A DNA stretch of 64,000 bases from Gnomoniopsis sp. IMI 355080 (Eukaryota; Ascomycota; Sordariomycetes; Diaporthales; Gnomoniaceae). Where the stretch lies: contig JAPEVC010000011.1 in the NCBI GenBank assembly GCA_027946555.1, forward strand, positions 1 to 64,000, written 5' to 3'. The stretch's first letter is position 1. The number at the start of each line of letters is the position of its first letter. This document shows positions 12,430 through 24,186 of the stretch, one piece after another. The notes under the pieces are model-generated. The model saw only the letters and a program-made list of their open reading frames with translations. It searched no databases and was not told the DNA's origin. Both the position numbers and the translations under genes were made by a program.

Positions 12430-15400
12430 GACCCTGCTGGGCTGGGTATCACAGTGTGTAGATCCAAAGTTTGTAACCAAGGTTGCGGTATATTGTTCCT
12501 GGCTAAAGTGAAAATAAAATCAGCAGGACCGGGTCGGCACGGTCGCATCGTTTCTAAGCGACCTGTCAGTACTTTGTTGATCCAACTGAGTTGTCGTGTG
12601 CCCGATTATGCCGTGCTGTACTGTGCTATTATTACAGGGTCAGGTTTTGGAGTGAGGACTGCTGCCATCCCATCCTGCCCTTTCAACAGAAGCGGCCAGT
12701 CAGGAATAGCCATGCAGGTACACGCCACGCCAAGAAATCCTTAGTTCAGGGGTAGAGCAACAAAAAGAGCAGGGTCTGCCAGCCTTCCCGTGGATGAGCA
12801 AAGGTGCAGTGCGTTTCAACTCAAACCTGGACGCCGGGTTCTTGAATAAGCTGCATGTGCCTGCCTGCCTACTCTGGATCTACTGCGAAGCATTGAATTC
12901 ATGAATCAATACCCCGAGTGGATTTGTCGGTGATTTTTTTTGGGCCTCTTCTGCTTATTGGGGCCTCTGGGCTTCTGGACCTCTGACGCGAAACCATCCA
13001 GATCCGGATCCTTTTGGGGACAGCCATCTTGCGTATGCCGACCCGACAATACGGTCTATGCAGGCAAGCAGGCTGTTTCGACACCTAATTTTGGACATGC
13101 TATGCTCTAAATGGTCAAGTGGGGCCAAACGCTGTGGATCCTTCCAACCTTCTGATACGTATCATTCTGCGGCGCAGTCGACAAAGAATGTTCTTCCTGC
13201 CCGTGTACCTCGTGAGTTGTACTATAGTAACGTCGCCAAATGGGTACGACTGTGCGGAATTCTTAGACTACTATGTATGGCACACAATCGGCAGTGTGTC
13301 AGGCAGCCAAGGGAGTCTTTCTCAAGTTCCACACAGCCACTCCCGCTGTTTCTTTCTTTACCTCGGCCGCCGGATCGACCTTGTGTGAATCACCGGCTCC
13401 AGCTGCCCATTTTGTTTGCGATTGCTTCACCTTCGAGGTCATCGCACATTAGTGACGCAGGAGGGCACGTACCATAGCAGAATTCACCGAGCGACGTCGT
13501 CGCGGTCCCCACCAGACCAACCCAGAACAGCTCCGGTCGCTGCACATCATTCAGCTATTTGGTGGAGACCCCAAGGCGATCCAATGTGACGGTGCACAGT
13601 GCACTCTGGGGATCAGCGATTCGCGAGCTATCCGGGGGAATGGGGTCGCGTTGATCCCGATCTCTTTCCCAGCCAAGTCGTCATCCATCCGACTCGTTCG
13701 ACATCCAGCGTTTAGCTTCGGCAGTAAGCCCGCCGAATTTCTTTGGTAATGGTGAAGACATTGATGAAGATCAACAGTCAGGGAACCACACGTTGGTATG
13801 GCGCTATCTGTGTCTGTCCTGTCAGGCTGTCGGGTGTCTGCCAGCCTTCCGGCGGGAATGGCGCTTCACAGACTAGCTCAACGCCGCGTGGCGTCCGCCG
13901 AGCCGCCTCTTCACCAGACCGCGTTGTTTCACGGGAGGGCTAAAAGATGACGACAGGCAATCTTTTCAATGACCTTTTGCGTCATGGTTCAATCAGCCTT
14001 TACATCCAAGTCTTTCGTATCGTGTGATAGAAATCATTCTGGTCCCTCGCCAGTGGTGAGGGGAGCCCACGAGTCGCGTCTCACGTCGACATTGATAGCA
14101 TCCCGTACTGCCATTATGTAGTGACCTTCACGTGGACGTCGGTGCTGCTTCCCTGTTCCAATACGAATGCCAACGCGCTGCGATTGTCGCACGGTTACCC
14201 TCACACAGTCTCAGTTATTCCAAAAACAAAGTGACCGCACCACTTGATTTCGCTTGACTCGTGCGAGCGATTTCACGGTGAGCCTGTGAGCCATCGGCGC
14301 GTCGAGGTCGCGTGCCCCATCTGGCGTACGAGCTCGCGACGAGAACTTGCTGGTGTCAGCTGATGCTACGTGACCCGGAGATGCAATCCACAAAGTTTAG
14401 ACGAGTGTCGGGAAAAGGCTTGTCTTCCAAGTTTCATGCACACGAGAGATTGTCCCTTCATTTACAGATGGGTCTCAGTCAAGCAGCCACCAATGAGAAT
14501 CCGACGTTGGAGTAGCGTCTCTATATAATGTAATCAATCAGGGCAGTCTCTCAAAATTTAGACCGCATCGACGATTGTACCAAGGATGCACGCTCCATCA
14601 AATTCTTGAGCAGAGAAGGCTGCCGTATCATCAAGCTAACTAGATCGTTCTATACCAAAGTCTGTCTACACGTTGCTGCTTGTCAAAGTATCCTATCCCA
14701 TTTCGCATCTAGGGCGGCGGGTTCTGGTGTTTATAGCCTCGACGTATGAGCTCTCCTCGTGAACATGCAATCTATCAAGGCTCGGCAATATCAAAGCGAG
14801 TGTCTAGCCCTCACAGTTCAGATATTACCCAATCAAGAGAACAGCAGAGGTATCGCTGGAGGCTGTCCAAAGATTCTGACCAAGAAACCCAAATTCACCT
14901 TTTTTGCTGTTCACTACGACTGCCATCGCTCCTGGACGTAGAACATGACGCTGGGTCAGCACTTTGTTGTTTTGGTAGATTCAGAAGAGCCGATCTTCTT
15001 GATTACTGGGACGGTCTCTGTATCCATTTGGTAGGCCGCTTTATCACGCTAGCTTCGGGTCCTTTTCAACTCGATTGGCAAGGAGGAGCCGCACAAGCAG
15101 ATAGCGAAACGGCAAGGCCAGCTGAGGCAATGTAGAAGACGAGGGGTATGAAGAGAGAAGACCTCAAATACTTGGTGCTCGGGGCGCAGACAAGGCAATG
15201 TTGCGTTTTGAATCTGTCTATATTGTCAGCGTGCGTACCTAGATCAGACACGTGCAGTGTAGACTTATCCCCTGGGAAAAGGGGGCCGCCCCCTCGTCAT
15301 TGCTGAAGAGGGCGCAGCCAGGACTGCTCGTCACGAGTCTGTCCCTTTCCAAAGATTCGGCAAGACCTATGCTGCCAGGGCACTGTCCCGAGACCCCTCG

Positions 15401-15837
15401 CAAGACCTGCAGTGGAACCGGACAAGTACAAAACTTTGACACCAACTCATGATGGGTCCCGATTCTACCACAGCTCTAACGATTGGCAGCACGGGATTTG
15501 GAGCCCGACAGGGCACCTCATTCGCAAGCCGTGCAAGAACTCTACCCTCTCGATCCCCAGAAAACGCCTGCTTGTCATCAACACAGCAAGAACAAATTCG
15601 CTACAGGATGCTACAACAAGCGTCGCCAGGTCGTGCCAGGAGAAGCTCTTTCCGTGTGTTCGCACTGCCAGCATGGACTTGTTTTTGTATCCTCTCCAGT
15701 GAAGGGCCGAAGGTAGCCGAGGAGGGCTAAGTCGCACAAACAAAAAACATCCTCAAAAATTGCGCTGTCATCTCTCAGGCAGTCCATTTCTGGTAGGTGA
15801 GAGGAAATGTGCCCAGAAGAGCAAGGTGTCTAGTGCC

Positions 15838-15871
15838 CTGTAGACTCCTGGGATGGGACCCAGGAGTACAG
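15838..15871. repeat. Inverted repeat, 9-bp perfect stem with flanking pairs
   Basis: ACTCCTGGG (15844-15852) and CCCAGGAGT (15859-15867) are perfect inverted copies around a 6-nt loop. CTGT/ACAG extends the stem after a 2-nt bulge. No gene lies within 1.3 kb, so it is not a gene terminator. It could be a protein-binding site or a structured RNA element. Confidence 0.6.
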
Positions 15872-17181
15872 GCTAATGCGCCTGATCGGGTTTCATGCCG
15901 GGCATGACATATCGGTGGCGGGTGCCGTGATATGATCCTGGCGGTTGGGTTTGATGAATGAGTAACGGTGGTAACAGGCAGGGTACCCAGAGCTGATGAC
16001 GAGGCATGTCGAATCGATCTCAGAATATTTCCGTGTGAAGCCTCTTGATCCTCGCTCCCTCGGGTCAGCCCCTTGGGATTCCAGCGAGAGGAGTCAAAGA
16101 CGTGACCAGATAGAGGCGAAATATTGAGACAGATCGTTTGAAGCCCACGCCGCGCTCTTCCCTACTGCATCGCCCGCATTGGCAGCAGAAGCATGCCAGT
16201 GAACAAAAAAGAAACCACCCAAAACCGAACAGGAAAACCCATGTGACCAGAGTTCTGTTCCAGCAGTCGAGACCTGACGAGCGACCTCAGACCAGAGGTT
16301 CTTACCGTTGTGACTCATGGGTCAAGACAACTCACGCATCCCCAAGGGAACATCTGGACCGATCCTCGCCGCCTTTCCACCCTCAACACCCAGCTTCACC
16401 GGAGACCACTTTTCAGCGGCATGGGCTCCACCGGAGACATCTTGGATTTAGAGGGCAGCTTGGACGAACGAGAACGCAAAACACAGACCGGTTAGCTTAG
16501 GGTTAAGTTCCGAGACTCGTACCCTCGCTGGAGCTGGCTTGTCAGTTGCCGACAACTATTGCCACAATAAACCAAATCGCGGCGATCATCGGAGTTCCTG
16601 GTACAGGCACGAGATGCGACGTATTGTGGGAGCCCAGTCCAGCAGAGAGGCCCTTGACGGACATTCCTTGCGGAAGACAAGAATCGGAGAACTGTAGGGG
16701 AGGCGTCGTGCGTGAAAGGTACGGTTGTGAAAGAGCTTTGACCTGGCATGGCCTTGACGAGGTGCTTGTCATTCTACATCGTGCATATCGCGACGGGAGA
16801 TTGATAACGACTGTTTCTGAAGCAGAGCGAAGGGTGTCGAATGGTGCGAGGTCCTCATTGGAATTGTGTGTGTAGGTACAAAAGAAGAGGGCGAAAGATA
16901 TCAGACGCGCTCTGGTGCAAGGAAACAAGGGACGCGACTGGGGGCGCTAGTGTCGAATTTGGCTTAGCTCAGTCCGCGCTGGGAATCAAACTGAGTCAGC
17001 AGTACTGGTAACTCCGACTTCATTATCAAGTACTCTACGAGTTTCGATGAAATTCTTGTGGCCAACCGCATGCAAGCTCAATTCAACAAAGTTCCACGAA
17101 TTGGCTTAAAAGATGCTGCGTATTCCTTCATTAAGGGAATGCCTCCACCTCTCCACACCTTGACTCAAATCAAATGTATCG

Positions 17182-19875
17182 ATGGCTTCGACAACAGAGG
17201 ACAACAAGCAACGCCGGGCTTTAGTGGATAAACTCATCGAGCTTGGCACGAAGGCTTCGAAACCTGATGTTGACGCGGCGATCCAGCAAACTGGCCAACG
17301 CAATCTGGATGAGCTGATACAAAGAACGGGAACGTCGTCCCTAATCCAAGCACTTTCCTTCCTGGTACAGCCTGGCCGTTTACCACCCCAACTAAGAGCG
17401 AAATTCCTGGAAGTCTTGACACGCATTCCTTTGAGGCCTGATGGCGTACGCGCAACGGCTGAGTTTGTCTTCTCTGTGCATCCATCGAGCACCGTAAGCT
17501 CCTCGGAGGAGGCTGCCGTGCAAAAGAATGGGGCGAACATTACGCTAGAAGCGCTGCAAATGGCCACCAAAACGATCGCATATCCTTCAAAAGGCATCGC
17601 AGAGGATGCTTGGTATCAGGCGATAGCACCCCAATTATTCACATTGCTGGACGGCCAAGAGGGCGCAGAAATGATGAAGGTCGCCGCCTATGTGATTGGA
17701 TTTGGCATTCTAGGCCGCAAACAGTCAGGTTCTCCTGGCACGGCTGGATGGACAGCCATTGCAGAGCCGATATTACGACCCATTAACCCCTCACTCGGGC
17801 CGCGGTCCCAGCACGTAGACCTTCTCGACAATTTTACTGACGACATTGTTGACTTGAGCACGCCTACGGTCCTGGTGACTGCGCCACAGCTTGCCCAAGC
17901 CCTCCACCGTCTGCAAGCTCTCCTCATTTCTCATCCCAATCCCAGTCTGTCTAAAAGATTATTGCACCGTGTCATACTTCCTCTGTGGGCTATTTCAAGC
18001 TGGATCGACCCTCAAAAACACTGTCAAGAGAGGTTTTGCCAGCCAGCTCAGAACCTGTTGAAAATATACTTGAAGATAGCTGCGGAGCCAGCACAATTGC
18101 AGAAATTGATACAAAACCTTCTGTATAAAGGCAGCAGTGAGGGTGACTGCACGTGGGTCTATGGAACGACGGATGCTGGTGAGATTCAAGTCGTCAAGTC
18201 CAAGCACACTTATGTGGGTGGGGGCGACGACTTGGCTTGGGATGAGGTTGCGCCAAAGGTCCGATCTTTGATTGACCTGATTACCGCCGTATCCTCTTCT
18301 GAGGACATTTCGACGATCTTCTCGACAATTTTCTCAGATTGGTTTTCGGCCAACAATAAGAAGACCGGCATCAATCTGTCGGCGGACGATGCTGCTGGCT
18401 CACCGAACCCAGTCAGTATGTTGATACAGCTCAATGTACTCCAAATGATGATGGACGCTTTCCCCTCACAGCTTGCGTCCCACCCGGACTCTATCATCAG
18501 GCTGGTTGAGCCGATCTTGAAGAACGGTGCAGATGGCGACGATGACGAAACAATTCCTGTCGCGTTAAGCTTGTTGAACATTGTCATCACCGCGCCCGCA
18601 TTTCAAAAGTCGAGAATGGACAAAGAAATGGTGAATTCGATCGAATGGTCGTTAGAACGAATTGGTGATGCCGGCCTCGGCGATGCCTCGGCGACAGCCA
18701 GAAACCTGGCTATGCTCATGAAGTACAGAGATGTCCTCGACGATCCATCTGAGAAACCCACAGCTCCTACGAGTCGTCAGATCGAGGACCGGAAAGCCTA
18801 CAATTTGGCTCTGTCATACATCACACAAGCGGACTCGCCGCCACCGGTTCGAGCAGAAGGCCTTAGCCTTTTACAAACACTCATCAACAACAATAGTTCA
18901 GCATTAGACATCCCGGCCACCCTTATTCTGATGTCCTCGCTTTTGCAGGATGAAGAGAGTTACATAAATTTGACGGTCATCAAGATATTCACTCTACTCG
19001 CAAACAAGCACCCCAAAACCGTCACCAAAGAACTTGTGGAACGGTACGTCGACGCGGATGAGAAATTATCAGTCGACACTCGCCTTCGTTTCGGCGAGGC
19101 CATTGTACAGGTAATCGAGAGGTTGGGCGAGACCTTCATGGGCGACACGGCTCGGCAGGTGGTCGAAGCGCTACTGTCGACGGCTGGCCGACGCGGGTAC
19201 AGGCCAAAGACGGAGCAGAAACAGCTAAAAGACAAGCGTCTAAAAGAGATGAGGCAGAGGAGGGCAGAAGAAGAATGGGGGGGCAAGGTGCCTGACATCG
19301 GTGACGAGGAAACGGAAGAGGATGCGGCAAATGGAGAAATACTGGCGCAGATCGTCAGTGGATGGGATAGCAAGAAAGGCAGTGAGGACATTCGCATCCG
19401 GGCATCTGCGCTGTCCATCCTGGCCTTCGCCATCGAGACCAATGTTGCCAGTATTGGCCCAACGCTAGTGACAGCTAGCATCGATCTTTCAGCCAATATT
19501 CTCACGATGGAGCCTGGAATAGAAGCTGGCATCCTTCGACGTTCGGCCGTCTTGGTCATTCTGAGCTTTGTCATGGCGCTGAACAAAGCTAAGGAGACTG
19601 GCAAGAGAGTCGGTTTCGGCCTGACGCAGGAGAGCCAGGAAGACATCAGGAGAGTATTGCGTTATCTTGCTGGAACGGACAACGATGAGCTGGTACGTCA
19701 GCATGCGAGAGATGTCATTGAGACTTTGGACAACTGGAATGTCGGCTCGCTGGTCTCTGACTCCGGAGGTCCCGAGTCAACTCTCACCAAACTCGCGGGA
19801 TTGAGTGTTGACCCGGAGAGAATTGCCACAGCTGACCCGGTCAAGGCAAGACCGGTCATTGAGGAGATCGAGTAG
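17182..19875 (+). CDS. RTP1: RTP1/TANGO6-like HEAT-repeat protein (RNA polymerase II import factor family)
   Basis: This is an intronless frame of 897 aa made of alpha-helical HEAT-like repeats. The block around 590-625 (QDEESYINLTVIK, LLANKHPKTV) matches the first conserved C-terminal RTP1 region. The charged DKRLKEMRQRRAEEEWG stretch followed by the helices near 720-850 matches the second. In yeast, Rtp1 supports nuclear import and assembly of RNA polymerase II and binds FG-nucleoporins; the animal relative is TANGO6. Filamentous fungal members are often annotated 'protein required for cell viability'. Family membership is recognised from motif memory, not from an alignment. No signal peptide or membrane segment is seen, so the protein should be cytosolic and nucleocytoplasmic. 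Confidence 0.8.
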   Translation: MASTTEDNKQRRALVDKLIELGTKASKPDVDAAIQQTGQRNLDELIQRTGTSSLIQALSFLVQPGRLPPQLRAKFLEVLTRIPLRPDGVRATAEFVFSVHPSSTVSSSEEAAVQKNGANITLEALQMATKTIAYPSKGIAEDAWYQAIAPQLFTLLDGQEGAEMMKVAAYVIGFGILGRKQSGSPGTAGWTAIAEPILRPINPSLGPRSQHVDLLDNFTDDIVDLSTPTVLVTAPQLAQALHRLQALLISHPNPSLSKRLLHRVILPLWAISSWIDPQKHCQERFCQPAQNLLKIYLKIAAEPAQLQKLIQNLLYKGSSEGDCTWVYGTTDAGEIQVVKSKHTYVGGGDDLAWDEVAPKVRSLIDLITAVSSSEDISTIFSTIFSDWFSANNKKTGINLSADDAAGSPNPVSMLIQLNVLQMMMDAFPSQLASHPDSIIRLVEPILKNGADGDDDETIPVALSLLNIVITAPAFQKSRMDKEMVNSIEWSLERIGDAGLGDASATARNLAMLMKYRDVLDDPSEKPTAPTSRQIEDRKAYNLALSYITQADSPPPVRAEGLSLLQTLINNNSSALDIPATLILMSSLLQDEESYINLTVIKIFTLLANKHPKTVTKELVERYVDADEKLSVDTRLRFGEAIVQVIERLGETFMGDTARQVVEALLSTAGRRGYRPKTEQKQLKDKRLKEMRQRRAEEEWGGKVPDIGDEETEEDAANGEILAQIVSGWDSKKGSEDIRIRASALSILAFAIETNVASIGPTLVTASIDLSANILTMEPGIEAGILRRSAVLVILSFVMALNKAKETGKRVGFGLTQESQEDIRRVLRYLAGTDNDELVRQHARDVIETLDNWNVGSLVSDSGGPESTLTKLAGLSVDPERIATADPVKARPVIEEIE

Positions 19876-19911
19876 TCGGGCGATCAGCCTCTAGCTCAGA
19901 GTCATGCCAAA

Positions 19912-19934
19912 CCCCCCCCCCCCCAAAAAAAAAA
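19912..19934 (+). repeat. C13-A10 homopolymer pair
   Basis: Thirteen C followed directly by ten A lie 36 bp after the RTP1-like stop. The tract is in the 3' UTR and prone to sequencing and replication slippage. Confidence 0.8.
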
Positions 19935-20356
19935 GAAATCCCAAGAAACCCGCGGTGAAATTGATTCGGGCCCGCACTTGGACCTAATAATATGGAGTCT
20001 GTCCGATATATCGCTCTGTCCCTGTAGCTTCGTAAGAATCAATAACTGAATGATAGAATCTCGGTGGTCCTCAATGCAGGAGGTTTGATTTGTGATGCAT
20101 GCATATTGACGCTGACGGACCTGCCATAAGCAGCAAATTGCTGAGTAAGAGTCCTCTCTTATGACCCTGCTCAGTCCTCCACAAGCGCAAGTAGCCTGCA
20201 GTCAGACAGCCATGCCTTACAGCTTCAAAAATGTTGACGTTTTATTCGCGCTTCGGACGTCTGTAGTCCATGATGTATAAATATCCCCCCAACCCGGCAT
20301 GGCGATATCCAGATGACAAGTAGGTCAGAGCTTGCAAGACATCAGGCATCACAACC

Positions 20357-21694
20357 ATGCAGATCAAAACTCTTCTCGTCTGTCTCGCGGTAGCTCATAC
20401 TACTATCACGGCTCTCGAGCTAAGCAGCAGACATAGGTCTTGCTCTGATATCGAAATCCCGGTTGTCGTGTCCGAGAGGCGGTACATCTTGAACACGACC
20501 ATTGAAGACAACTGGGATGCGGTGTCTCTTACTTTCAACCTGACGGCTCGGAACTATGGCACTCCAGAAAACCCTGTCCCTATCATTGGGCAAACGGATT
20601 CGCCTGTCATTGGCAACTATTCCATCGGTGCAACACTCTGCGGTACAGGGAGTACACTACTGGTATTGATACATGGGATAATTGAGTCAAAGTTGTAGGT
20701 GTTACGTTTACGAGCATGGTTACTTGCTATATCCTGTTTTAACTCTTTCTTCTTTCTTAGATATTACCAGCCAAATCTTTCGGGCTCGGAGCAGTACAGC
20801 TTTGTGGATGCCGCCGTAGCAGCCGGGTATTCTGTATTGAACTACAACCGTATCGGCGTTGGATCTTCCTCGAAGTTAGTACCATCTGAACCACCCACAG
20901 CGCCTAGCTCAAGTCTCACAAGCAAAGATCCTAGCAACTGACTTTCTTTGAACAATCCACAGCGTTGACGCCTATCACGACGCGCAATTCCAAGTGGAGA
21001 CCGCCGTCCTCAACTCGCTTGTCACCTATGGCCGCCAGCACATCAACGCAAGCAAAGTAGCCCTCGTCGGCCACAGCTTCGGCGCCTACCTTTCCGCACA
21101 GTCCGCCGCGATACTCGGCTCCCAAATCGACGCTCTCATCCTCACCGGCTTCAGCGGTACCTTTGAATACTTTGGTCCCTTTGCCGCTGGCGCCGGCTTC
21201 CGCGTGGCCCGCCTTGCAGACCCGCAGCGCTGGGGCGACCTTCAAGCTGGCTACTTGACGTCGTCTGACTTATACGCCGAAACGTTCGCGTACTTTGCAA
21301 GTCCGTATTTCGAGCACCGTGTGGCAGAGTGGTCATACAATATCGCAAGTGAGCCGTTTGCTGTCGCGGAGCTGCTGACGCTGATGGAGGCGGATATCGC
21401 GTATGAGAATATCACGGCTGCGACAATGGTTCTGCAGGGTCGTTATGATGGGTCGGCATGTGGAGGAGATTGTGTTGGCCTTTTGGGCACGTTGAGTCAG
21501 AACTTCACGGCGGCAGCAGGTTTATATACGGTAGACGACTTACCTGCAGGGTAAGTTTCCCCTGTCCCACGTTGTCGTCTTGCTTGATGATGCGTGTACT
21601 GACCAGATTTTGTAGACACAGTCTCTTTCTGCATGAGGTCGCCCCGCAGGCTTTTGAGTCAATCTTTGAGTTTCTCAAAAAGACCGCCACTTGA
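20357..21694 (+). CDS. Secreted alpha/beta hydrolase
   Basis: Exons are 20357..20694, 20761..20874, 20963..21550 and 21616..21694, giving 372 aa with introns of 66, 88 and 65 nt (donors GTAGGT, GTTAGT and GTAAGT). Residues 1-19 are a classical signal peptide (MQIKTLLVCLAVAHTTITA). The mature protein has several N-glycosylation sequons, for example NTT, NLT and NYS. The nucleophile elbow is GHSFG with Ser189. A late Asp lies in GRYDGS, and the catalytic His lies in AGHSLFLH, restored by the last splice. It belongs with fungal secreted lipase or esterase-like hydrolases of unknown substrate. Each junction rebuilds conserved text such as HGIIESKLYYQPN and GVGSSSNVDAYHD, so the model is solid. 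Confidence 0.88.
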
Positions 21695-22244
21695 ACTTGG
21701 TAATTGTAGAGCATGGTCTCATCGACGTTCACAAGAATCTTCCGACCAATGCTTTCGAAAGACTCGAAGACTGCAAGCATACAAAAGTGAGATTATCGAT
21801 TGCTCAAAGAATGATTCTTTTTCGTTGACATTAAAACACTTGATGAAGGATGAGTATGATAAGTGAATGAGCAGCGTTTCCATAGATAATTTTTGCCTGT
21901 GATATGCACACACTGAGTGCCTGGTATGCTTGTATTATACCACTGTGTCGCAGATCCAAAGAGTTTCTCATGCGACTCATACATAATTGTCCCGCTTGAG
22001 TTTGGATTTATTTTTATTTTATTCCTTTTTCCTGAGGGGGTCCTGAGGGAGGGGTGGAGAGGCTCCGGATCGTGCAGCCACCCGATCACGTCAGCAACAG
22101 GGATGCCCGGGTGCTTTCTTCACCATTCCTCCACAAGTAAACGCACCAGAGCTGCGAACAAACGTCGCCCTACGCAGCTCTTTCAAAATTCGACGCTCAT
22201 CGCCTGCCTCATTTCCAAGATCAGGAAGCGACGAATTGAATGAA
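21695..22244. other. Intergenic plus rhomboid leader
   Basis: No coding frame is supported here. The final bases hold a short upstream ORF, reported separately. Confidence 0.55.
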
Positions 22245-22260
22245 ATGCTCTCCCATGTGA
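22240..22260 (+). promoter_or_regulatory. Overlapping upstream ORF of the rhomboid gene
   Basis: An ATG at 22240, five bases before the main start and out of frame, opens a six-codon frame ending TGA at 22258-22260. Its context is weak (T at -3) while the main ATG has G at -3. Leaky scanning would therefore set rhomboid translation, provided the transcript begins upstream. Confidence 0.45.
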
Positions 22261-23321
22261 GACTTCGACCGCGTGGAGGTCGGCTCGGCTGGAGCCGCAA
22301 TACCTCGCGGCCCTCCACTCGCAACTTCTCGCAGCACCAAAGCGCAAGTCAGGCATTCGAGGCAGAGGCCCCAGTGAGGATACTCCGTCCAACTGCATGG
22401 TCCGCCGCAGCTGTTGGCACCATCTACTTGACTTGCGCCGCATACGAGGTCCGCCAGGACGCGAAGAAGTACAGCGAGGACAGGCGGCGAACCCTGACCT
22501 TTGAGCAGATTGAGAATGATCGAGCTTCTGGGCGACTCCGTGAGAATTCTCGAAGCTCCTTCGATATCGGCAACGGGCCGATTGGGGTAGACTCTCCGCG
22601 GGCCCTGTGGGACAGCTTGAACGGTCCAGCCCAGGTTATGGTCAGCATGTTTGGAATAAACGCTGCCGCCCTCAGTGTGTTATACATGCCTCCGGGGAAT
22701 GTCCAGCGCCTCTTTTGGGGGGAACTTGCAGGGCACGTTCCAGTGGAAGGCTTCTTCAGGTATCGACAACTCCTCACCAGTACCTTTGCGCACACTGGTG
22801 TGCTTCATTTCAGCATGAACATGCTGGTCATGTTCAACTTCGGCTCGTCTCTAGCACACACTCCGGTATTCAAGAAGTCTGGTAGCCACACCCTCGCCTT
22901 CTATCTGTCAAGTGGTATCATTGCATCCCTCGGAAACCATATCTCAACCAGATTCTGGCCGAACAAATTCGCACGCTTTGTGCCGGCCCTGGGATTCTCG
23001 GGTGTCGTCTCTGCTATCTTTGCTGCCTGGTGTGTAGAAAATTCGGATGCTCGGGTGGGGATTATGTTCTTGCCCTTCAATTGCACTGCGCGAAACATGC
23101 TGGAAGGTGTCACCGGCTTTGAGATCTTAGGTGTTCTGGGGGCGTTTCGTGCTCTCTCAGCACTATTCAAAACAAACCTGCTCCTCAGCACGGCCCATGC
23201 AGCCCACCTTACTGGTTTGCTGTTTGGGGCATCGTACGTTGCATATGGATACGGCGAGAAGCTGTGGACTCCCTCCAGGAGAGTAGCTTTCCGCAGCTTG
23301 AAATCCATAGGGCTGATTTGA
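22245..23321 (+). CDS. Mitochondrial-type rhomboid serine protease (Pcp1/PARL-like)
   Basis: This is a single exon of 358 aa starting at the first in-frame ATG. The N-terminal 35 residues are rich in Arg, Ser and His with almost no acids, which fits a mitochondrial presequence. About six hydrophobic segments follow. The catalytic dyad is visible as Ser252 in GFSGVVSA and His321 in HAAHLTG. The conserved loop with HTGVLHFSMNML lies near 183-194. In yeast and animals this class cleaves inner-membrane substrates such as Mgm1/OPA1 and PINK1. The family is confidently recognised; the exact substrates here are inferred. Length is typical, and no defect is seen. Confidence 0.9.
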   Translation: MLSHVRLRPRGGRLGWSRNTSRPSTRNFSQHQSASQAFEAEAPVRILRPTAWSAAAVGTIYLTCAAYEVRQDAKKYSEDRRRTLTFEQIENDRASGRLRENSRSSFDIGNGPIGVDSPRALWDSLNGPAQVMVSMFGINAAALSVLYMPPGNVQRLFWGELAGHVPVEGFFRYRQLLTSTFAHTGVLHFSMNMLVMFNFGSSLAHTPVFKKSGSHTLAFYLSSGIIASLGNHISTRFWPNKFARFVPALGFSGVVSAIFAAWCVENSDARVGIMFLPFNCTARNMLEGVTGFEILGVLGAFRALSALFKTNLLLSTAHAAHLTGLLFGASYVAYGYGEKLWTPSRRVAFRSLKSIGLI

Positions 23322-24186
23322 AGAGACGGGAACTTGGCGGAGTTTGGAAGAATCACACCACGGGACTACAGTATAGTGAGGTACATGATCCTCACTGTCT
23401 CGATAAACAATGGACCCGGGCTTGTTCATCCTCCTGTCCCGCGACGCACAGCGAATTTGGTCCCCGGATTTCCCCAATGAAGCGGTCGGTAATCCTGAGG
23501 GCTGGATGTCAGACGTAGGATCAGAGGGCGGAACCAGCCAAAAAAGTCTGCGTGGCTTCACTACAGCCACCAATTCTGGAACCACAGGCCACGTTGTCAG
23601 GGTTTCGACGCGCATCACAAAGCCAAAGTACTGCTAGCGAGTGCGCAGTTTAGGGATACACAAAGTACCTAGTTAGGCACCCTCGAGGGGTTTCAGGTAC
23701 TGTTTCCAGGGAAACTGGTCACAATGGACAGGGACTTCGCACTTCGTTGCACGCTACGCTAGAGTCATATAACCCTGATGATTTGAGACAAACCGATTTC
23801 AAAATTGCATTCACGCACTCAGAGGGCTGTTCCAGGCGTCGTCGCATTTGTGATATCGCGGTTCGTGCCATCTTACATAGAGGTCAAGTCCGTGGTCGGA
23901 AGCGGTTTTGTAGCATAGCTGGTAACAGGTATCATTCTGAATAGGTACGCATTCCAAGACGAGGAGACACGTCCAGATATATGATGCCGCGGAAAGATAC
24001 CAGCAGGTGATCATCTGTTGAAGCGCGACCAGGGAGGCAATTGAGCCGTCTTACGCGCGAGAACCGGTGGCTTCGTCAGCTTGCCTCGCGACACGGCTTG
24101 ACCAGAACAAGAATAAAGGTTCAATGGCTCCCACGCGCTAACCATCCGACGTCGTATATGACCTGATTTATCACGATCCTTCAAAG
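23322..24186. other. Intergenic
   Basis: About 0.87 kb with only short, unconvincing frames. It includes the motif AAAGTACCTAGTTAGG near 23660, related to the palindrome family seen elsewhere. Confidence 0.55.

Larger units (their letters stand above)
11673..17181. other. 5.5 kb with no supported gene
   Basis: This region lies between the start codons of two divergent genes (MscS minus, RTP1-like plus). It contains many short frames on both strands, for example at 13058-13477 and 14746-15135. None shows a recognisable domain, a consistent splice structure or a signal peptide with a credible continuation. It also holds an A20 tract, a strong hairpin near 15.85 kb and scattered low-complexity runs. 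Long promoters, untranslated leaders or non-coding transcripts could be here, but I cannot demonstrate any. Confidence 0.5.

Noticed and set aside
13058..13477. 139-codon open frame on the plus strand
   Set aside because: No domain, signal peptide or splice continuation, and an overlapping frame of similar length; composition looks non-coding.
14746..15135. ATG-initiated 129-codon frame
   Set aside because: No recognisable motif, and it competes with minus-strand frames of equal quality. Kept as unproven.
15066..15251. Minus-strand frame with a hydrophobic segment resembling a signal peptide
   Set aside because: The hydrophobic stretch is at the C-terminal end, with no upstream exon I can justify.
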